DNA of 64,000 nt from Platanthera guangdongensis. Taxonomy: Eukaryota; Streptophyta; Magnoliopsida; Asparagales; Orchidaceae. The notes beneath the pieces are model-generated. The model saw only the letters and a list, made by a program, of their open reading frames with translations, did not search any database and was not told the DNA's origin. Where the stretch lies: the NCBI GenBank assembly GCA_039583875.1, contig CM077159.1, forward strand, positions 105,921,295 through 105,985,294. The letters run 5' to 3'. A program made the position numbers and the translations under genes. This document shows, in pieces, positions 44,917-57,800 of the stretch (position 1 is its first letter; every line of letters begins with the position of its first letter).

Positions 44917-45039
44917 AATCCCAATATATAAACAAAAACTTTTGTCCTCGAAATTCTAGTTAAGCCTACGGGGTTTCAAATATGAAAGGAAAATTGTAAC
45001 ATCTCGAGAGGTTGTGAGTAATACCTGACCGAAATGCTT
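44917..45039 (-). other. Short non-coding 3' internal region of element D with degenerate purine tract
   Basis: No ORF. The minus strand reads TTTATATATTGGGATT next to the LTR, a poor polypurine tract. This end of the element is decayed. Confidence 0.5.
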
Positions 45040-48000
45040 TGGTTAGCTATGTTGCATCAAGGCCTGAGGCTACCATGTGAGCTCCTCTCGCCCATGATTC
45101 CTCGACAGGACCTTGACCAACGGAACCTTCTTGCGACGCAAGACTCGTATTCCCCTGTCGTCGATACGGACCGGTTCCAAGGGAATTCACCGATCAGATG
45201 CTACTGGCCCATCCGTGACCGTAATCTGCTACTCCGGGCATAGTAGAGCCCTCCTGAGATAGGATACATGGAACAGGTCATACAGGTTCGCCAGCTCCGG
45301 CGGCAGTTCCAGCCTGTATGCCAAGGGACCGATCCGCTCTCGGATCCTATAAGGCCCCATATATCTTGGGCTGAGCTTCTTCTTCTGAACGCGGACCCAT
45401 GAAACCCCATGCATTGGTCGGATCTTCAATAACACCTGGTCCCCCACCTGGAACTCCACCTGACGATGCCGAGCATCGTAATACTTACCCTATCGGATAT
45501 GTGCCTCTAGCATCCTGTCCCGTATCAATCTCACCCGAGCCTCGGTGTCCTCAACAAACTTCGAACCCAGAGCATTCGGATCCTCGTCCTGTATCCGTGA
45601 CAGTGGAGTCCTATACCTCCGTCTGTACAGGGCCTCATAAGGAGCCATTCTTATGCAGGACCGATAGCTGTTATTATATGAGAACTCGATCGGTGGCAAC
45701 AACTTCTCCCAGGGCTCACCGTGATCCAAAAGTCGGAGCAGATCTTCCATGGTCTGATTAATGCGTTCTGTTTGCCCATCAGTCTGGGGATGAAACGATG
45801 TACTGAATATTAGCCGAGTGCCCAAGTAAGTCTGCACTGATCTCCACTCCCTGGATGTAAATCGTCCATCTCGATCTGATACAATCAACCTGGGTACGCC
45901 ATGATAACGGACGAACTGCTCTACGAACTTCCGAACCAACACACCAACCGAGTCATCCTTCCTGATCGGAATAATTCTGGCTACCTTCGTCAACTGGTCG
46001 ACGATCACGCAGATCGAATCATTTCATGTCCGCGATCGGGGAAGCCTATGTATGAAGTCCATCGCGACATCATCGAACTTCCACTCCGGCACTGGGAGTG
46101 GCTGCAATAATCCTATGGGGTTTCTACACTCTGCCTTCACCAACTGGCATGCCTCGTAATGGGTCACGAAGTAGGTGATATCCTTCTTCATGCCTGTCCA
46201 GTATAGGGTCTTCTTCAGATCTGCAGTCATCTTCGTAACTCCCGGGTGTACTGAATACCGACTGCAATGAGCTTCTGACATGATATCTTCTCGGACCTGG
46301 CCTCCCTCTGGTATGTAAATCCGTCCTCTGAAATACACTAGACCATCCCTCAGCGAGTAATCTCCAGCTGTGCCTGCTTCTAAGGCCTGAAATATCGGTT
46401 CTAGCTGGGCATCGTACCTCTGCCCATCTCTGACTCGGTCTCGAATATCATCTGGGGCAACCAACAATGCTAGGTACTCCGGGTACAGCTCTTGGTGATC
46501 CTCAGACATCAATGATATCTACATCTATTCTAACATCTGAACTAACTCCAAGGTCATCAACTATGTACCTTCTCTAGAGTTTGTGGCCTTCCGGCTCAGC
46601 GTATCTGCCACCACATTCGCCTTCCCTCGGTGGTAGTGCATCTCGTACTGGTAATCTGCTAGAAACTCCACCCATCGCCTCTGCCTGATATTCAACTCCT
46701 TCTGCGTGTCCACATACCTGAAGTTCTTGTGATCGGAGTAAATGTCGCAGTGGACACCGTACAGATAGTGTCGCCAGACTTTCAGAGAAAAAATGACCGC
46801 TCCCATCTCTAAGTCATGAACTGGGTAGTTCTGCTCATGCTTCTTCAGCTGTCGAGAAGCGTATGGGATCATATGACCATTCTACATCATCACCGCACCC
46901 ATGCCCTGGTAGGAAGCGTCGGTGTAGACCTGGAATCCTTCTTTCCCCAAAGGGAGGGAAAGTATATGAGCCGAGGTGAGTCAATCCTTCAGTTCCTAAA
47001 AAGCCACCTTGCACTGTGTGGTCCAGACAAAGGGCACATTCTTCCTCATCAGGGATCTGAGTGGAAGGGCAATACGAGAAAAACCACTCCACGAACTTCC
47101 GGTAATAACTGGCAAGTCCTATAAACTCCGCACATCTGTGGCCGACTTTAGCTGCGGCCAATCCCTAACTACCTGAATTTTGGCTGGGTCCACTGCCAAC
47201 CCAGCACCACTGATGATATGGACTAGAAAAGCCACCTCCTTCAACCAGAATTGGCATTTGCTGAACTTCGCATAAAGCTGGTGCTCTCGTAGTCTCTTTA
47301 GGGTCAGCGCCAGATATTGTGTGTGCTCCTACTCTGTCCTCGAGTAGATGATGATGTAGTCAATAAATAGAATGACGAACACATCCAGATATGCCTCGAA
47401 CACCCGATTCATGAGGCTCATGAACGCCGACGGTGCATTTGTGAGAACGAAGGGCATCACAGTAAACTCGAACAACCCATATCTTCTACTAAAGGCAGCC
47501 TTCGATATGTCCTCCTCCTGGATCCACAGCTGATAGTAGCCCGACCCCAAATCCAATTTTGAAAAGAAATGTGTGCCCTCCAGCTGATCACATAGCTCAT
47601 CTATCCTTGGCAGTGGATAGGTATTCCGTACTGTCAGTCGGTTCAGTTCCCTGTAGTCTATGCACAATCTGAGTGTCCCGTCCTTCTTCTTGACGAATAA
47701 CATTGGGGCTCCCCATGGTGAAGTGCTTGGCCGGACAAATCCGGCATCCACTAACTCCTGCAGCTGGCTATGAAACTCTGTCAGCTCCTTCGGGGCCATC
47801 CGGTAAGGGGCTCTAGATGCTGGCTTAGCCCCCGCACCAGCTGTATCCAGAAATCCTGCTCCCGGTGCGGGGGTAGCCATAGCAGCTTCTCTGGAAATAG
47901 GTCAGCAAAATCTCGCACCACTGGGATATCCGAGATGGAATCCTTGGCCTCTATGATTTCATACAACACTTCATAGACTTCCTCCCCCTACAAGTGGGCC

Positions 48001-48391
48001 TTGACGGCCTGCACGGATGACAGCAAGAGAGGGGGAATATATCTAATACCTTCGATGACGATGTAGGAATCCTCGTACATCACAGTAATCCTCTTGGACA
48101 TGCAATCAATCTGAGCATGGTTCCAGCACAACCATGTCATTCCCAGGATCAAATGAAAGACCGACATCTTCACGATCATCACTGGTCCTTCAAATATCTT
48201 TCCGCCGATCTCCGCCTGCATGTTGCAGTGGGCGGTGGTGAATAACTCTGATCTGTCAGGTAGCCATATCCTCATCATCAGGCCTGTGAATCGCTTCATG
48301 CCTTCCAGCCCTTCCACGAAGGCTTTCGACATGAATGAGTGCGAAGCACACTTATCGAACAGTGTATAGGCGGGCTTGCCGCTGATGAAGA
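45040..48391 (-). pseudogene. pol: pol of element D: protease to chromodomain
   Basis: Second exon if the 48392-48514 segment is an intron. The protease begins FISGKPAYTLFD, but the DTGA site reads D-K-C-A. Reverse transcriptase (47880-47329) has [31 protein letters not shown] and [13 protein letters not shown]. Its catalytic F-I-D-D reads F-I-D-Y (Tyr codon at 47358-47356), so the enzyme is dead. RNase H is at 46872-46561. The integrase zinc finger has a Cys-to-Tyr change (THYEAC). Core VSDRDGRFTSREW and FHPQTDGQTERINQT follow, then LYDLFHVSYLRR. A chromodomain tail (VLRRKKVPLVKVLSRNHGRE) with a stop at the Trp-Glu position ends near 45040. Several stops and frameshifts. Confidence 0.88.
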
Positions 48392-48514
48392 CTATGTCTG
48401 GGGTAGTTTAAAGTCTTAGAAATCTATTTGTGATTTTCTTTCCTAGTTTATCAATTCTATGCCCAAAACTCTGACTATCTAGAAAGGAGAAAAATTAAAA
48501 TTAATCTGGTGTAC
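48392..48514 (-). other. Intron-like segment between gag and protease of element D (123 bp)
   Basis: Minus strand: ATCACAG|GTACACC ... CAGACATAG|TCTTCATC. Removing it joins QVIT to VFISGKPAY in phase. Kept, it gives an in-frame stop five codons after the donor. The sequence is T-rich, and element E has a matching segment at 61379-61503. Confidence 0.7.
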
Positions 48515-49534
48515 CTGTGATCACTTGCTTCAGATTCCGTTGCTGAGTCAGATCCAGTGCATACACTTGCTCCCTCTCCTGCCTGCGGTCTCTACCCTGG
48601 TATTCTCGACCTCGGCCTTCAAAATACTGAGCTAGCGGGGCAGCCGGTGGTGCTGGTGGTGGTACCCCCCTCATGGGGCAGTTCCTCCTAATATTCCCCA
48701 CCTGGTGATAGTTAAAACACTCTAGCGGGGGATATGTCATACCCCCGGGTCTCTGCACCTCCCGCATATGGGGTGGCTGAGGGGCCACCACTACTGGTTC
48801 CCTCTGCTCCTATCTCGCCTCCTGATGAGGCTAGTCTTCTCCTCTTGTCCCCTCTGTGATGCGGCCCCATCGGTGATCATTTCTGGCTCCCCGACCCTAA
48901 TCCTCATTTGGTTGCTTCCGGCCTCGGGTAGTTTTCCAATCTGCCTCGATCCTTTTTGCCATCTCCAATATCCGAGGAATAGGCCCGTCAGACACGAACA
49001 GCAGAGCCTCCCTCAAATCCTCTCGCAGGACCTTATAGAACCTCTTCGTGTAACCTATCTCATCCAACTGATAAGAATCCGCAAACCGGGCCAGATGGTT
49101 TAACTCCCGATGATACTCCACCACTGTCTTGCTGCCCTGTCTCAACTATAAAAATCTATCCTCCAGCTCGTCTCTAGCCGACTGCAGCGAAAAATGCTCC
49201 AATAGTCCGGCCCTGAATTCCCCCCAAGCAATCTCTGCAACCTCTCTGTCAGCAAACGTCGTGTCTAGCGATGTCTTCCACCACATCTTGGCATAGGACT
49301 CCAAGCAAGAGATGACCAAGGTCACCCTCTCCTCCCACGGGCACCGGATCCCAGTCAGCATCTCGAGTATGTTGTCCAGCCACTCCTCCATCCGAACGGC
49401 CGACTCTATCCCCAAGTAGGACGGGGAGAAAGTCCTCAGAAAATACTCAGCCAGTTGGCCCCCGGGTTTGGCTGCGGAACCGGAACCTATTGATCCCTAA
49501 AAGCCTCCAAGATAGCTGTCATAGTCTGCCCCAT
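48515..49534 (-). pseudogene. gag: gag of element D with damaged zinc knuckle
   Basis: The likely start is ATG 49534 (MGQTMTAILEAF). The capsid-type region includes MEEWLDNILEMLTG, CLESYAKMWWKTSLD, EFRAGLLEHF and a block TVVEYHRELNHLARFADSYQ. Stops occur early (after FRDQ and near GLSPRP) and at 49145. The knuckle at 48719-48678 reads C-FN-Y-HQVG-N-IRRN-C, so two of the four zinc ligands are lost. Element E keeps all four. Gag is followed directly by the intron-like segment. Confidence 0.82.
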
Positions 49535-49800
49535 CTCCGACTGTAGGAACAGAGTGGGGACCGGGGGAGGTGGTGCAACATTCGGAGTCTGCTGGACTCC
49601 ACCCAGTGGCATAGGCTGTGCTGGGGGCTGCGTAATAAACTCCATTAGTAAATAATCAACTCAAACCTAATTAAAAGTGGACAATTTACATGTGATCCCC
49701 CATATGGGCACACCAGCGCTTCCGCTGCTTAGTTTGTCCCCAAACTAAACTCGCGCGGGGGTGACCCAGGGGTTGTGGACTGCTACTTTTCGATCGAGGT

Positions 49801-49814
49801 CTTCTCTGATACCA
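49801..49814 (-). other. Primer-binding site of element D
   Basis: Minus-strand TGGTATCAGAGAAG, two bases after the 5' LTR. Initiator tRNA-Met type, as in element E. Confidence 0.88.
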
Positions 49815-50497
49815 CTTGTAAGACCCCCTTTTTTCTTCTTTTTTTTAAAACACTAGGGTCTTAGGAACAGAACTGCCGCTTTGCGGTGACACCTTCATGC
49901 CCGGGAAGGTCATCACTACAAAACGCCGATCCTGCCGGCCAAATCGATCTCAATTGTAGCATTAAAATAAAGACAAGTCCACATAAGTCACATAAATAGT
50001 AAATAATCTCCACGATGGGAGTGTCCACAGATATAATAAAAATAATAAAATCATGGGCTCATGCCCAGTACATCAAATCCTCACTACATATCTCTCATCG
50101 CGGAAGCAAAACTAAAATCACTAGTAGTGAACAGGACTCACAGTCCCTGCCATCTGAACTCTGGTACTAGACTGCCCCATCTCCAAGCGTGTCGACCTCC
50201 GAGGCTGCTCTTCCATGCTGGGCTCCACGGTCCCCTAAAATGATGTGGTTCGAAGACTGTTAATCTAAAAGACTAAGCCCTATCATCCCCATCCCTTTCC
50301 CCATGGCTCATAGGCACCGAGCAGGGAGGAGGAAAGGAGAGGACATGAATGTAGAGAATAACAAATAAGCAGATGGCAGCGAAACTAAACTAGCAGCTCT
50401 ATAGTATACAAGATAGAATGAAGGTAAAATGACTGAACAAGAAAAATAACCTTAACTTATGTGAAATCACATAAGCCAAGGGATCTTTTGCAGGGCT

Positions 50498-50537
50498 CCT
50501 ATCGTATAAAAAGTCTCATACTAATTTATACGATAGG
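50498..50537 (-). other. Hairpin in the D 5' LTR (CCTATCGTATAAA / TTTATACGATAGG)
   Basis: Perfect 13-bp stem with a 14-nt loop that reads TATGAGA in sense. A second stem (CCTAATGTATAA / TTATACAATAGG, about 50640-50675) has one mismatch and a TATGGGA loop. Both correspond to stems in element E. Confidence 0.75.
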
Positions 50538-53500
50538 GTGTCAGTTTTCTAGCAATTCTATATTTATATTTCCTGAAATAAACCTTAACTTATAAGCACG
50601 CTCGTACGAGTTTATAAACCAAGGGGTCATTCTGCAGGGCCTAATGTATAAGCGTCCCATACCAGTTATACAATAGGTGTCGGGTTATATGCAATGATTA
50701 TGCCATGAAATACAATTATGTCGTGGTGTGAACATGCAAGTGCAACTCACCCACTCGACTCTGTGTACACAGACCTTTAGTTCCCCCCTTTCTAGAGTCG
50801 AACCTCCCAGGATACCTGCGTAGTGGCAAATGGAAGCGGTGGGTTGGGCCTCGCACACCTCTAAACCGGTAATTACACTACCAGTCAGACCTATCGTATG
50901 CCTCAATGCTGGTGCACTAAGCAGAGCTCCTGCGTACTCTTGCCAGCTGGCGCACCGGACTTTATTTGGCCAAGTGCTAAACCACACTTGCCGAGTCAAC
51001 GTATTGGCGAAGGTGCATCTACTCTCCAATACTGAAGACCCACCACCTTATACTTGATGCACATGCAACCTTGAAGTATAACCACCGAGCCAAAGCTCCC
51101 CGGACCATCCTGTTCGTTTCAAACAACAACCGAGCCAAAGCTCACCGGTCCAACCAGCCCATCACCAAATCCACTGAGCCTACTGCCCGAGAGTGACCCA
51201 ACCTAACATTCCGAGACATCGAGGTGAGTGAGAGTGAACCCCTAGTTACACTAGTTACTCTTGCAATTTAGTTTTACCTACAACTTAGGTTAGCTCAGGA
51301 CTGCCCAAGGTATATCCCATGAAGGGCTCTTAAAGGCACTAGGAACTTTGATGAATTACGCCCAAAGCTCCCTTTCGCAATGCACTTACTATTGTTAGTT
51401 GCTATCAAATTCTCCAACCCTTACGTGTTGTACTGGATCTAACCCTAGAGTATTTGACATTTCCTCCCCACAGGAAGACGATCTTTCGTCGATCCCGCGC
51501 ACCACCTAACACTAGCCAATCCACACTCTACCCATCATATCTTCCAATGATGAACTCATTTTTATTTATCCAAACCAGCAACCTCTAACCCCCCAACTCA
51601 TGTGTCCAAAATCACATTCCAACAAAATCTCTGCAGTTTTACTAAATGCAGACCAAGTTAAGCTATATGACATATAAAATGGGAGGTACACAAAATAATC
51701 CCCCAGTACCCCTATAATAATTATTGGAGAGCTGTCATGACCGTTTTAGCCTAAATCCAGAATTTCATAATTTTCCAATTAATCTGGTATTTTATTTAAT
51801 TATTCTAGTCATGCAAAAATCCCAAGTTTGAACATGAAGTACCAATTTCAGACAAGCAAATATTCCACCAAATTTATGATAAATACAATATGAATTTTTA
51901 ACTCAAAATCCAAAGTCTCCCAATTTTGCAGTAAGGTTTAAGCCCCTAATTTTAATTTTAAATATAACCCATAATAAATCATTTTAAGAGATAAGTACAG
52001 AAAAATACTTCCAAAACTTCAGAAAAATTCAAGAATGATTGTAAGGCATATAAATGCTCTATGTCAAGTTTCATAATTTATTAGCAAGTAATGAGCTCTA
52101 AGCAAATTATTGAACAATTTTCCAAGTTAATGAGCTTGTGAAGTAGGTACTACAAATATTTTTAAAAATTCTAATAAAATTCCTACATAAGAAACAATGT
52201 CTAAAACTTCCCTGCCAAATTTCCATTGGCTTCCAATGGGCAGTGGGATCATAATGTCCAAATAAATAATTACGGCTAACTATTGCATTTATAAAGGAAG
52301 TACTAAAATTAATGTCCCAAAATTCTCAATTAAATTACCAGAAGTTCAATCTATCCTTATGACTACACTACCCAAATCTCATTATTATTCAAGGAGTTTT
52401 ACTAACTTATTCTAGCACTACAATGTTTGTGCCCTAAACTAGGATTAGGGTTTTGTGTGGACTACCCTTTCCCAAATCCCCTAATATTTTTACCAGAGGG
52501 CTTTAGCTACCATAGCACCCTCTATACCAAATTTCAAGTTCATTCAAGGTCTTTTGACCTCACGCCCTTTACAAGGCACAAAAGTCCTTCCTTAGGGTTT
52601 GGTCTTAGACCTTAGGGCAAAACTATTCCAATCTACCCTATCTTGCATGGGAAGGTGCTAATAGTCATGCCAAGTCAGTGTCCCCAATATCAACCTCTGT
52701 TGAGGTGATTTGGTCACTCAAAAACCAAAGTGCACTTTTTGACCAAAATACCCTTTTAAAGGCAATGCTAGGATTTGCATGATTTCAATTCAAACTACCT
52801 CCAAATGAGATGAATTTTTAACCAAAGCTTTATAATGAGCCCAAGCACCACTCACCAAAATTGGGGTGAGTTTGGGGGTCATTTAGTCCCTCAATTAATT
52901 TACCATAGAGAAATTAAATAATTTCAAAACTATAGAAACATTGTGCCCAAAAAGTCTCATTTTTGGGCAAGACCTAGATATGGACTAGGGTGACTCCCTT
53001 TCCAAATTACAAGTCATTTGGACCAGAGATGAAGTGTGGGAACCCACTTTAATTTCTTCCTAGCCCTAGGTATAGACCCCACCAAAATGAGTGCCCTGGT
53101 CAAACCAGGCACCCAAATTGGTTCAAATGAATTTTGCAGTAAATTAGACTCTTCGGGCTACAATTTGTAAGTTGACCACATTCTGTGAATTAGCATCTAA
53201 GTAGTTTTAAAAATTAAAAATATTAATTAGGAAAAGTGTGACAGAAATATTTAAATATATAATATAAACTTATAGTTTTATTTCTAATCTGCACGAATCT
53301 TGGCGCACTAATGAAGGGCATCTCGTCATCGTCGCCGCGCGTAAAAGGCCTGGATTTGATTTTCCTGGAGCATCTTCCACACATTGCCGTCGGCCATCCG
53401 GCCACCTCCCTGGCCGGCCACCGCCACCACCACCTCCGTCGAGGTGGTGGCTATCGGCAGGCGGCGGCACAGCCGCCGGAAGGGCCTTTTTCGGCGATCC

Positions 53501-54892
53501 CGATAAGAGGAAATTTCTCGAAAAACCAGTAAATTGAAGGATTAGAGCGGGCTCAATTGAGCTCGATCTTCATTTTAACTGAAACCTAAGATCTACCCAT
53601 AGAGAGAGGAGAGGAGGAGGAACTTGTTTGAGGTGTGGAGACACGTCGATCGCCGGGAAGCCATTGGTGGAGGAGATGTCATCGACGCTCTACAACAGCA
53701 CTACGAAGTTGGTCGTCTCCTTCAGGAAAGATGTGGAACCGAAAGCCTGGATCCAAGGGAATCTTTTAAGACAATAAGAAGAGGGAGGGGTCTAGCTGGT
53801 GGTGGCCATTAATGGGCTCTTAAGGTGGCTCTCGGCCATGGTGTGGGGGGGGGGGTGAATTTGGGCTCAATCCAATGGGGAAACGGCTGGAAATTACTCC
53901 ACTTCCCCAGAGGAGTTGAATCCAGTCGTTTAGAGGTGGAGGGAAGGGCCAATGCTTCAGTGGCCATTAATGACCATTGAACTCACATTTCGGCCATGGC
54001 ATGGTGGCACTGTTCCGGCCATGAACAGCCTCCAATCTGGCCCCCTGGTCTTCCTGAAGTGAGTGTGGAGCTGGATCAGCCAATGGGGTATTGCCTTTGG
54101 CCTCCTTGGCCATGAATGGCACCCTTTCACCTTTCTCTCTCTCCTCCATTAAAGTGAGGTTGAGGTTTTCTCTCTCCTAGTCATCTAGGTTGACCATGCT
54201 GACCACTCCAGCCTATTGCAGCCCACTAACTCATAATTTTCATGATAATAAGGCTAGCCCAATTGGAAAGAGGGCTTGGGCTTGGGTTAGCCCATTTGGG
54301 CTAAGTTTGACCTTTCCTTGACTAGGGATGACCTAGGTCAAATTGACCTTTTCTGTTAGCATCATTGGATCCTTGGTGACCTATCAGGCTCCCCTAGGGT
54401 CTAGGTAGGGATGGGTAGGGTTGACTTGACACTTTGGAGGTCACCTGCCCTTAGGAAGGGTACTTGCCCAACTTAAGGTTAGGGTTGACTTTGGTCAACC
54501 CAAACTCTTGGTTGACCCCAATGGGTCTTTGGTGGACCATTGGCTTCCCTAAGGTCTAGGAAGGGTTGTGTAGGGTTAACTTTGAACCCTGAAGTTCACT
54601 TGCCCTTAGTTAGGGCACTCTGACCACTTTAGGGCTCGGGTTGACTTGGGTCAATTCAGGCTCTAGAGTTTATCCCAATGGATCTTTGGTGAGACATTGG
54701 CCCCAATTTAGGTCTAGGAAGACCTTGGTAGGGCTGGTTGGGCTTATTATGGGCACATTGCCCTTAGTTAGGGAACCTTGCCCAATTTAGACCTAGACGG
54801 TCCTAGGTCAACTTGGGCACCTTGGGTTGACTCCAATGGATCCTTAGGGCTCTAATGGACCTTACAATGAGTTGGTGAGACCATGGTGGGGT

Positions 54893-54897
54893 CTTAG
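54893..54897. repeat. Presumed target-site duplication of element E (CTTAG), left copy
   Basis: The five bases before the LTR start, shared with the uninterrupted D LTR. The right copy is outside the window. Confidence 0.4.
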
Positions 54898-57800
54898 TGT
54901 AACATCCCTCAAACAACTAGATCCCTAGGAGTGGTTTTGTCTTGACTAGGTCATGACAAAACCCTAGGAAGCCCAAGAAGGCCAAGTAAACCTAGGGATG
55001 TAGGTGAGACCACTATGTCTACAAATAGTAGATTTATTAACCCTAGTTTAAGATGATCATGGGGCTTCACCAAGACTTCAAGACCCCACCATGGCCTCAT
55101 CAATCCATTGTAAGGTTCATCTGAACCCTAAGGGTCCATTGGAGTCGACTCAGGGTGGCCAAGTTGACCTATAACCACTCTAGGCCTAAACTGGTCAAGG
55201 TGCCCTAACTAAAGGCAGTGTGCCCTAGTAAAAGCCCAACTGACCCTACCCGTGGTCTTTCTAAACCTAAAGTGGGTTCAATGGGTCACTAAGGACGCAT
55301 GGAAGGTAGTCAAAGTGGTTAAGTTGACCAAGGTCAACTTTATCCCTAAATGGGTCAAACTAGCCTACTTAGGGTCAATTGGGCAACACATAGACAGGTG
55401 GACACCACACATGCCATACTAACCCTAAGGTGTGGTCACTGGGTCACTAAGGGCCCATTGAGGTCAACCTTAGAGGCTAAGTGACCTAAGTCAACTCTCT
55501 AGCCCCGAAGTGGTCAAAGTGCCCTTACCAAGGGACAAGTGACATCCAAGGTGCCAAGTCAGCCCTACCCAACCCTACCTAGTCCTTAGGGGAGATCAAT
55601 GGGTCACCAAGCATCCATTGGGGGTAACCCAAAAGGTCAAAAAGACCAAAGTCAACCCAAGCCTACTTTGGGTCAACCTAGCCCAAATGGGCTAGCCCAA
55701 GCTCAAGCCTCCTCATGTGGCTTCTTTAGGGAATAATGTGCATGGATGGGCTGCAAATAGTCCTTCAGGTTGACCAAGTCAACGTGGTGACTAGAAGAGA
55801 GGGTGAGCTCCATTCCATGTTAATGGAGGAGAGAGAAAAGAAGAAAGAGGAGGGAATGAAGGGGCTCGGCCAAGGGGAGGCCAAAGGCCACCATTAATGG
55901 CTGAATTCAACTCCCCTAGGGAAGGGGAGAAGTTTCCAGCCATTTCTCCGGCCACCAACAACCTGGTTCAGCCCCCTCCTCCATGGTCGAGCCTAGCCAA
56001 TAATGGCTTTAATGGACATTGATAATCCAACCCCTCTCCCCAACTGAGGCTTTAAACACCATAAGTGGGTCGAGAGAAGACTTTCCAAATCCTCACCTGA
56101 AGAAATCGAGCCCCCCCCCCCCCCACTGTGCAGTTGCAGAAACCGAGCGGCGCCGCCTTCAAAAATGGTTTCCCGGCGATCTTCTCGACTTCAGGCCGCC
56201 GGCAAGGTCCTCCTCCTCCCCTTGCCTCATGGTTAGATCATAGCAATGCTTAGGTTCAAGGTTCGGGCTCAATTGAGCCCGAACCAATTCCTAGTTTTCA
56301 TGGTTTCGGGCCGAGAAATCTTCTTGGTAGAACTACCGGAATCCGCCCATCCGGCGGGGTTGTGTCGCCGCTAGTCGATAGCCACCACCTCGATGGAGGT
56401 GTTGGTGGCGGTGGCCGACCTGGGAAGTGTCGTGATGGGCGGCAGCGGCGGTTGGAAGTGGCTCCAGGCTCGGGCTATCTCAGTCATTGGCTGGAGGTAG
56501 ACGATGAGCCAGGGCCATTGGATCTGCGCCAAAATTCGTGCGCCAGATTGATAAGAATCATTCTAATTTCATTTTTATTTTGTTTCTTTCACACTATTTG
56601 TAGTAGATGGTTTTAATTTGTAAAAATACTTAGGCTCCTCTACTGAACAAGTCACCAACATGAAGTTTGTAGATCTAAGGGTCTACATTAATTTAAAATT
56701 GATTTGAACCAATTTGGACCTCTGGTTGGACTATGACACCCATTTTGGTGGGACCTATACCTAGGGCTATCCTGAGATTACAATGGGTGCCCACTCTTCA
56801 TCCCTTGTCCAAATGACCTGAAATTTGGGCAGGAGGTCACCTTTAGCTATACCTAGGGCTTGTCCGAAAATGGGAATTTTTGGAGATACTTTTGCTATGA
56901 TTTTATTTTTTATTTAATAATAGGGTAATTTAATTAGGTGGTCTAATGACCTCCAAACCCTCCCGACTTTTGGTGTGTTGTCCCTGGCCTCATGATATGT
57001 CTCTGTATAAATTTTTACCTCATTTGGATATGTTTTGGATAGGGAATGACCTAACCCTAATATTACCTTAATGAGGGGTTCTTAAGTAAAGAGTGCACCT
57101 TGAGGTTGAGTGGTCAAATCACCTCAACAGAGGCTGAGATTTTGACCACTGACTTGGCATGACCTTTAACACCCTCATAGGGATTATGGGGTGGTCTAGG
57201 GTAGTTTTGCCCTAGGCTCCAAATGCAAACCCTAAGGAGGGGCTTTTGAGTATTGTGAAGGGCATGGGGTCAAATGCCCTTGTATGATTTTGCAACTTGG
57301 TAGAAATGATGCTAGGGTAGCCCAAGTCCTCTGGTATGAATCTTAGAGGATTTGGAGATGGATAGACATCTCAAATCCCCAACCCTAGTTTAGGGCATAA
57401 CCACTTTTTGTGTAGAATAAGCCACCAAAACATACTAAAAAAGTGTGAAACTTAGGTGGTATGGACTATAAGTTAGATAGAACCTCTGGTGAATTTATTG
57501 GAATTTTTGAGAAATATTACTAGCACCCCCTTGTTATACATGATGTGGCCCTAAATGGTATATTATTTATTATGATCACACTGTACATTATAGACTCATG
57601 AAATTTGGGCTGAAGATGTTTTAAGTCAAAAAATAATTATTCCTGAATTTTTTTTATAAATTTTAGTTAAACAACTTTAGTACTTTCTTCACAAGTATTA
57701 AAAGGTGCAATTATGGTCAATAAATTATTTAGAGATATTTACTTGTTGCAAAAATTGTGAAATTAGGTCTTTGATAATTTTAGGTCAATAAACACTTGGA

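Larger units (their letters stand above)
39651..54897 (-). mobile_element. Element D: Tekay-type chromovirus (Ty3/gypsy), 5' LTR interrupted by element E
   Basis: Minus-strand gag, protease, reverse transcriptase, RNase H, integrase and chromodomain remnant lie between two copies of a very long LTR (39651-44916 and 49817-54897). Integrase follows RNase H, which is the gypsy order. The chromodomain-like tail and initiator tRNA-Met primer site suit the Tekay/Del clade, which is known for long LTRs. The last part of the right LTR is missing because element E is inserted at 54897. It is itself inserted in element B. Confidence 0.92.
49817..54897 (-). repeat. 5' LTR of element D, truncated by element E (5081 bp present)
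   Basis: Nearly identical by eye to 39651-44735. It stops at GGGGTCTTAG, where the other LTR continues AGTCATTG. The remaining ~180 bp should lie beyond element E. It contains a perfect 13-bp hairpin (50498-50537) and the 157-bp repeats. Confidence 0.92.

Noticed and set aside
45399..47124. Plus-strand ORFs across 45399-49103
   Set aside because: Antisense shadows of the element D pol and gag, which have clear domain motifs on the minus strand.
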